NCBI GenBank assembly: GCA_025352765.1
Contig: JANXSI010000123.1
Coordinates: forward strand, 1-9,558
Origin: Devosia sp.
Lineage (GTDB): Bacteria > Pseudomonadota > Alphaproteobacteria > Rhizobiales > Devosiaceae
Direction: 5' to 3'
Length of the DNA: 9,558 bases
In this document: in pieces, positions 6,217-9,558 of the stretch
Numbering within the stretch: position 1 is the stretch's first letter
How the letters are laid out: each line of letters starts with the position of its first letter
Translations under genes and position numbers: made by a program
Notes under the pieces: model-generated
Told to the model about the DNA's origin: nothing
Databases searched by the model: none
What the model saw: the letters and a program-made list of their open reading frames with translations, nothing else

Positions 6217-6828
6217 ATGGCTCGTGCCGCTGCAAAAAAAGTAAAGCCCCGCAAGCGCTTGACCGGCGATGAGCGCCGCGAATCGATCCTCGAGGCGGCG
6301 CTCGGCTGCTTCCTCGAAAAGGGCTACATCGCCACCACGATCAACGACATCCGGGAAGCCTCGGGTGCGACGACCGGTTCGATCTACCACTTCTTCGATG
6401 GCAAGGGCGCACTCGCCATGGCGCTGCTCGAGGACGCCTTTGCCGGCTGGTCCGGCGAGTCCGCGGCCGCCAGCGAAGCCCCGGAAGCCGTGATCCGGGC
6501 CAGCACCACCGGCCTCGTCAACTGGGGCCTCAAGAACCCCGAGTTGTTCCGCTTTACCGACGAAATCCGCACACTTTCGGCCACCGCGCCGGAGTTTGCT
6601 GGCGTTGCGGACACCCTCATCGAGGGCCAGGGCTCGGCGGCGAGCTCCTATTCGAAGTTCGTCAAGGCCAAGAAGGTCAAGGATCTGCCGTGGCCGGTTG
6701 CCCACTCGCTGATCCTCGGGCCAGCATACAACTACCTGCGCCTGGCCACCACCGGCCGCTCGCGCGTCGCTGCCAAGCGCGCCGCCGAGATGCTGGCGGA
6801 TGCCGCCTGGGCCTCCGTCAAAGCCTGA
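6217..6828 (+). CDS. TetR/AcrR-family transcriptional regulator
   Basis: DNA-binding repressor-type protein with ligand-sensing C-terminal domain, 203 residues, normal for TetR proteins. The N-terminal DNA-binding domain spans about residues 18-65: helix 1 in RRESILEAALGCFLEKGY, and the helix-turn-helix ATTINDIREASGATTGSIYHFF (about 39-60). The C-terminal part (about 80-200) is helical and does not identify a ligand. The start ATG at 6217 has AGGAAAGGG just upstream; the frame is open further back, but those codons cross the palindrome and lack family similarity. An A7 run (6234-6240) in codons 6-8 lies close to the start. It is divergent from the NTF2-like gene with a symmetrical operator between them, suggesting autoregulation and control of that neighbour. 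A very stable hairpin follows its stop. Confidence 0.9.
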   Translation: MARAAAKKVKPRKRLTGDERRESILEAALGCFLEKGYIATTINDIREASGATTGSIYHFFDGKGALAMALLEDAFAGWSGESAAASEAPEAVIRASTTGLVNWGLKNPELFRFTDEIRTLSATAPEFAGVADTLIEGQGSAASSYSKFVKAKKVKDLPWPVAHSLILGPAYNYLRLATTGRSRVAAKRAAEMLADAAWASVKA

Positions 6829-6834
6829 AGCTTC

Positions 6835-6860
6835 GCGCCGGCGGGCCACCCCGCTGGCGC
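6835..6860 (+). terminator. Stable hairpin after tetR, terminator candidate
   Basis: GCGCCGGCGGG (6835-6845) pairs with CCCGCTGGCGC (6850-6860), an 11-bp stem with one G-U pair and a CCAC loop, beginning six bases after the tetR stop. No T run follows, so termination could be inefficient or Rho-assisted. Confidence 0.5.
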
Positions 6861-6919
6861 CTGCCGCTTGACCGCGGCCCCACCGACGGGCACTTTGCGC
6901 CCTGCCCCCTGACATCTAG

Positions 6920-6954
6920 CCGCTCAACGCCAAGCGAGGCGGCAGCGGGGTTTT
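6920..6954 (+). terminator. Hairpin followed by GGTTTT, possible terminator or attenuator
   Basis: CCGCT (6920-6924) pairs with AGCGG (6944-6948), with an inner CGCC (6928-6931) to GGCG (6938-6941) stem, then GGTTTT at 6949-6954. It lies about 70 bases before greA, so it either ends tetR read-through or acts in the greA leader. Confidence 0.35.
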
Positions 6955-6963
6955 GACCGCAGA

Positions 6964-6998
6964 CCACGCCAACCGCCGATCCGGCCGCCGTGGCGTGG
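6964..6998 (+). promoter_or_regulatory. Stem-loop in the greA 5' leader
   Basis: CCACGCCA (6964-6971) and TGGCGTGG (6991-6998) are perfect 8-bp inverted arms with a 19-base G/C-rich loop, ending 12 bases before the greA ribosome-binding site. No T run follows. A structured leader that affects greA expression is plausible, by analogy with the attenuated greA leader of E. coli, but this is inference. Confidence 0.35.
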
Positions 6999-7023
6999 CA
7001 AACGACATATGGAGACTGCGACG

Positions 7024-7497
7024 ATGGACAAGATTCCGATGACACCGGGTGGCTATGCCGCACTGAGCGAGGAATACCGCGTCCGCACCTCCGAGGAGCG
7101 TCCGCGCATCGTCCGCGACATTTCAGAGGCCCGCGCCCATGGTGATCTCAGCGAAAACGCCGAATATCACGCCGCCAAGGAGCAGCAGAGCCTCAACGAG
7201 GGCCGGATCAAGGAACTCGAGGCGCTGCTGGCCCTCGCCGACATCATCGACGTGCAAAAGCTGAGCGGCACCACCGTCAAATTCGGCGCTACCGTCAAGA
7301 TCGTCGACGAGGCGACCGACGAGGAGCGCAAATACATGATCGTCGGCGACGCCGAGGCCGACGCCAGCAAGGGCCGCATCTCGATCTCCTCGCCCATCGC
7401 CCGCGCCATGATCGGCAAATCCGCCGGCGACAGTTTTGAAGTCACCGCCCCCGGCGGCGCCAAGAGTTACGAGATCCTGGAACTGAAATACGTCTAG
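7024..7497 (+). CDS. greA: Transcription elongation factor GreA
   Basis: Cytoplasmic factor that inserts its coiled coil into the secondary channel of backtracked RNA polymerase and stimulates cleavage of the RNA 3' end. The 157-residue product matches the usual length. The N-terminal coiled coil runs over about residues 8-75 and carries at its tip the acidic pair D41 and E44 in GDLSENAEYHAAKE. The C-terminal FKBP-like domain includes KYMIVGDAEADASKGRISISSPIARAMIGKSAGDSFEVTAPGG, with the family signature ISSPIARAMIGKSAGD. The start at 7024 is chosen because GGAGA (7011-7015) precedes it at good spacing; an ATG at 7009 would itself overlap that site. Hairpins lie upstream and downstream. In rhizobia greA is often near trxB, which also follows here, with arr between them. 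Confidence 0.95.
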   Translation: MDKIPMTPGGYAALSEEYRVRTSEERPRIVRDISEARAHGDLSENAEYHAAKEQQSLNEGRIKELEALLALADIIDVQKLSGTTVKFGATVKIVDEATDEERKYMIVGDAEADASKGRISISSPIARAMIGKSAGDSFEVTAPGGAKSYEILELKYV

Positions 7498-7498
7498 G

Positions 7499-7534
7499 GC
7501 GTCTCCCCATGGGGCTGGATGCCCGTGGGGACGC
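7499..7534 (+). terminator. Hairpin just after greA, possible terminator
   Basis: GCGT (7499-7502) with ACGC (7531-7534) and CCCCA (7505-7509) with TGGGG (7526-7530) form an interrupted stem with a 2-base bulge, starting two bases after the greA stop. No T run follows, so efficiency is uncertain. Confidence 0.4.
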
Positions 7535-7653
7535 AGTTGACTTCGGCGGCCAGGTAGCCGTCGGCGAACTGACACGTTCCCGCAACGGCGACAGCGTCGG
7601 CTTGAGTTGCTCCGGCGAGCGGCCCCGAGCAGCCTCACGAGACGAGGAGAGCG

Positions 7654-8076
7654 ATGACCCAGGTGCTGGACGAAGGACCGTTCTTTCACGGGACAATCGC
7701 TGATCTGCGCGTGGGCGACTTGCTCGCCGCAGGGCGTCGATCGAACTATCGTCCTGAAGTCGTGATGAACCACATTTACTTTACCGCGATCTTGGACGGC
7801 GCCGGACTTGCCGCTGAAATCGCGGTGGAACTCTCTGGAGGCGGCGCAGTCCCGCGTGTTTATGTCGTCGAGCCGACCGGGCCATTCGAGAACGATCCGA
7901 ACGTCACCGATAAGAAATTCCCCGGGAACCCCACACGATCCTACCGCAGCAGGACACCGCTAAAGGTCCTGGGGGAGATCAACCAGTGGACACGATTGAC
8001 GCCTGAAGCCCTTCAGGTGTGGATAGAACGTCTTGCCGTGCTGCTCTCAAACGGCGGTGGCGAGATTCTCAACTGA
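7654..8076 (+). CDS. arr: NAD(+)-rifampin ADP-ribosyltransferase
   Basis: Enzyme that inactivates rifamycins by transferring ADP-ribose from NAD+ to the drug's C23 hydroxyl, acting in the cytoplasm. The 140-residue product is full length for Arr. Recognisable elements are FFHGTIADLRVGDLL (residues 10-24) with the NAD-binding H12, SNYRPE, HIYFTAILD with Y42, RVYVVEPTGPFENDPNVTDK (68-87) and KFPGNPTRSYRSRTPLKV (88-105) with the aspartate D86 of the active site. GAGGAG at 7644-7649 is a good ribosome-binding site. Third codon positions are less G/C-biased than in greA or trxB, a mild sign of separate ancestry. It sits alone between greA and trxB, with a 6-6-6 hairpin immediately after. Arr genes occur both as chromosomal genes in environmental bacteria and on mobile cassettes; no integron or transposon parts are seen here. 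Confidence 0.94.
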   Translation: MTQVLDEGPFFHGTIADLRVGDLLAAGRRSNYRPEVVMNHIYFTAILDGAGLAAEIAVELSGGGAVPRVYVVEPTGPFENDPNVTDKKFPGNPTRSYRSRTPLKVLGEINQWTRLTPEALQVWIERLAVLLSNGGGEILN

Positions 8077-8080
8077 CGCT

Positions 8081-8098
8081 TGAGCAGGTCGGTGCTCA
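8081..8098 (+). terminator. Hairpin just after arr
   Basis: TGAGCA, six bases, TGCTCA: a perfect 6-bp stem beginning four bases after the arr stop. It is followed by TTCAG, not a long T run, so it is only a weak terminator candidate. Confidence 0.35.
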
Positions 8099-8155
8099 TT
8101 CAGTCGCGCCTCCTCCCCTGCGGCAAAGCCATGGGGCTTCGCGCCGCGCCGAAGG

Positions 8156-8182
8156 CAAAATCGATCCCGTGAATCGATTTTG
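8156..8182. repeat. Palindromic element, CAAAATCGAT/ATCGATTTTG
   Basis: Perfect 10-bp inverted arms (8156-8165 and 8173-8182) around a 7-base CCCGTGA loop. The A/T-rich arms stand out in a G/C-rich region. On either strand the 3' arm ends in four T, so it could be a bidirectional terminator between arr and trxB, or part of a dispersed intergenic repeat of the REP type. Only one copy is visible here. Confidence 0.45.
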
Positions 8183-8438
8183 GGCAAGAAGGCCATGAGA
8201 GCAACGCTCGAATGGCGGCCAGGCCCACCGCGTCCAGGCCGCACGCAATGCAGTTGCATAGCTCACGCCCCCAGCCGCCGCCCAGCTTCAGCCCGCCCTG
8301 CCCAAACACTGGGCAAACCTCGAAAGCCCTGTGAGTTTTCGGTGCGTAGCCGTGCACAGCAAGCGTTTCCGGGCGGTTCGGCCTTGAAAGCGCCCCCGCT
8401 CACCCACTACATTGCGGGCTCAATTAAGGGATCTACCG

Positions 8439-9377
8439 ATGCACGCGAAAGTCGTCATCGTCGGCTCTGGGCCGGCCGGCTACACCGCTGCGATCTATGC
8501 AGCCCGCGCAATGCTCGAACCGGTGATGATCAGCGGCACCCAGCCGGGCGGCCAGCTCACCATTACCTCGGACGTCGAAAACTACCCCGGCTTTGCCGAT
8601 GTCATCCAGGGCCCCTGGCTGATGGAGCAGATGAAGGCCCAGGCCGAGCATGTCGGCACGAGGATCATCAACGACCTGATCGTCGAGGTTGACCTGTCGC
8701 ACCGGCCGTTCCGGCTGCACGGCGACAGCGGCACCATGTACACCGCCGATTCCGTCATCGTTGCCACCGGCGCCCAGGCCCGCTGGCTGGGCCTGCCCTC
8801 CGAGCAGAAATTCCAGGGCTTTGGCGTCTCCGCCTGCGCTACCTGCGACGGCTTCTTCTATCGCGACAAGCATGTGCTGGTGATCGGCGGTGGCAACACC
8901 GCCGTCGAGGAAGCCCTGTTCCTCACCAATTTTGCCAGCAAGGTCACGGTCGTCCACCGCCGTTCGGAGTTCCGCGCCGAGCGCATCCTGCAGGACCGCC
9001 TGTTCAAGCATCCCAAGATCGAGGTGCGCTGGAACACCGAACTCGCCGACATCACCGGCAAGCAGATGCCCCCCTCGGTCACCGGCGCGATCCTTCGCGA
9101 CACCGTCACCGGCGCCACCGAAGCGGTGGACGTCGACGGCATTTTCGTGGCCATCGGCCATACCCCCTCGACCTCGGTCTTTGCCGGCAAGCTCGACATG
9201 AAGCCGGGCGGCTACCTCTTGGTCAAACCCGGCACCACCCAGACCAACATCCCGGGCGTTTACGCCGCTGGCGACGTCGCCGACGACGTCTTTCGCCAGG
9301 CGGTCACCGCCGCCGGCATGGGCTGCATGGCCGCACTCGAAGCCGAACGCTTCCTCGCTGAGGAAAACCTCGCCGAA
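8439..9377 (+). CDS. trxB: Thioredoxin-disulfide reductase, 3' end rearranged
   Basis: FAD enzyme that passes electrons from NADPH to thioredoxin. Residues 1-313 are normal TrxB: FAD-binding GSGPAGYTAAIYAARA (9-24), GGQLTITSDVENYPGF (37-52), the redox motif CATC with C133 and C136, the NADPH-binding GGGNTAVEEALFL (150-162) with VVHRRSEFRAE (171-181), and the C-terminal FAD motif GVYAAGDVADD (273-283). AAGGGA precedes the ATG at good spacing. After E313 the frame enters inverted DNA and stays open to base 9558 with no stop, adding about 60 foreign residues. The inverted copy of the 3' end on the other strand shows that the natural protein ends three residues later as AAE then TAG, 316 residues in all. 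The break is therefore in the sequence structure, not in the gene's own design. Confidence 0.93.
9321..9377 (+). repeat. Left arm of 57-bp foldback inverted repeat (trxB 3' region)
   Basis: These 57 bases are matched in reverse complement by 9502-9558 with one mismatch (C at 9343 against the base opposite 9536, giving A in the other copy; Ala versus Asp codon). They encode GCMAALEAERFLAEENLAE of TrxB. The arm ends at CGCCGAA, where trxB sequence changes into the antisense of the LysR gene. Confidence 0.95.
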
Positions 9378-9487
9378 ATCTGCCGGGAGACGGCAGACTG
9401 GCTCATGTTCAGCTTCTCGGCGGCGTGGGTGAAGCTCCCGGACTCCGCAGCGGTGTGGAAGATGCGGAGCTTGTCCCAATCGAGCAT
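9371..9487 (-). CDS. LysR-family regulator, N-terminal fragment (LsrB/VtlR-like)
   Basis: The minus strand from 9487 encodes the N-terminal winged helix-turn-helix of a LysR-type regulator: MLDWDKLRIF, HTAAESGSFTHAAEKLNMSQ, SAVSRQIS (residues 1-38). The helix-turn-helix lies at about residues 16-36. It is real only to about residue 38-39; beyond that the frame reads antisense trxB (to a stop at 9260) and is not LysR. The start ATG lies two bases after the inverted trxB stop copy, so in the undisturbed genome trxB and this gene are adjacent on one strand and probably co-transcribed. The sequence and the position after trxB resemble the LsrB/VtlR regulators of Sinorhizobium and Brucella, which act in redox and envelope control and sRNA expression; the assignment is tentative as only the DNA-binding part is present. 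Confidence 0.8.
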
Positions 9488-9489
9488 GG

Positions 9490-9558
9490 CTATTCGGCCG
9501 CTTCGGCGAGGTTTTCCTCAGCGAGGAAGCGTTCGTCTTCGAGTGCGGCCATGCAGCC
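9490..9558 (-). pseudogene. trxB: Inverted partial copy of the trxB 3' end
   Basis: Read on the minus strand from 9558, these bases give 22 codons of the TrxB C-terminus (GCMAALEDERFLAEENLAEAAE) and a TAG stop at 9490-9492. Bases 9502-9558 form the right arm of the 57-bp inverted repeat; 9490-9501 supply the natural three last codons and stop that are missing from the main trxB copy. The copy runs off the window's end, so its full length is unknown. Confidence 0.9.

Larger units (their letters stand above)
8077..8438. other. Gene-free region between arr and trxB
   Basis: About 362 bases without a supported gene. It contains a chain of inverted repeats: TGAGCA/TGCTCA (8081-8098), AAGCC/GGCTT around 8125-8138, a 10-bp stem at 8156-8182, and TGCCCA/TGGGCA (8299-8315). 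The trxB ribosome-binding site AAGGGA is at 8426-8431. Short ORFs on both strands have no recognised family and compositions typical of G/C-rich noncoding DNA. Confidence 0.5.

Noticed and set aside
7505..8098. Integron or transposon context for arr
   Set aside because: No integrase, attC-like site, terminal inverted repeats or target duplications are visible; the nearby stems look like gene-end hairpins.
8299..8315. TGCCCA/TGGGCA stem before trxB
   Set aside because: Six base pairs with no T run and no clear place relative to a promoter; too common in this base composition to call a function.
8100..8357. 85-codon minus-strand ORF between arr and trxB
   Set aside because: No recognised family and no ribosome-binding site; it reads through the palindromes, so it is better explained as noncoding or repeat sequence.
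9260..9370. C-terminal part of the minus-strand LysR frame
   Set aside because: Beyond residue about 39 it is antisense trxB joined by the foldback, not LysR sequence.
8433..9479. 348-codon minus-strand ORF opposite trxB
   Set aside because: Antisense of a clear TrxB frame; rich in G, A, D and H with no domain recognised.

Overview
The window is high-GC DNA with strongly G/C-biased third codon positions. The gene set (GreA, a rhizobial-type trxB followed by a LysR gene, a 70-aa cold-shock protein, low-specificity threonine aldolase) points to an alphaproteobacterium, most likely of the Hyphomicrobiales (a Devosia-like or rhizobium-like lineage). This assignment rests on protein resemblance recalled from memory, not on a search.

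Layout. 121-978 (+) is an EamA/DMT-type transporter. At 975-1113 lie a good sigma70-like promoter, a 14-codon leader ORF and a set of partly exclusive hairpins, ahead of a PhyH-like Fe(II)/2-oxoglutarate dioxygenase (1135-1929) and a DUF1801 protein (1933-2310) that probably form one transcription unit. 2423-3205 is a TauE/SafE permease with a TTG start. 3292-3993 is an endonuclease/exonuclease/phosphatase-family hydrolase, convergent with threonine aldolase (3990-5012, -); the two stop codons share the tetramer CTAG. A 394-bp intergenic region with two palindromes leads to the cold-shock gene (5407-5619) and its intrinsic terminator. An NTF2/SnoaL-like protein (5703-6104, -) and a TetR regulator (6217-6828, +) are divergent around a 7-7-7 palindrome that looks like the TetR operator. 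Then come greA (7024-7497), a rifampin ADP-ribosyltransferase arr (7654-8076), a 362-bp gene-free stretch with several hairpins, and trxB (from 8439).

The right end is abnormal. At 9377 trxB runs into an inverted copy of its own downstream region, and the last 57 bases are the reverse complement of 9321-9377 with one mismatch. Read on the minus strand, 9558-9371 gives the undisturbed junction: trxB 3' end, stop, 2 bp, then the start of a LysR regulator (LsrB/VtlR-like). This is a single foldback event, most simply an amplification or assembly chimera at a contig end, though a real template-switch inversion cannot be excluded from sequence alone.

Most genes are ordinary accessory or housekeeping functions. 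The parts most worth a second look are the right-end foldback, the attenuator-like leader before the dioxygenase, the TetR/NTF2 operator module, and arr sitting between greA and trxB. I did not see convincing evidence of a wholly new multi-gene system.
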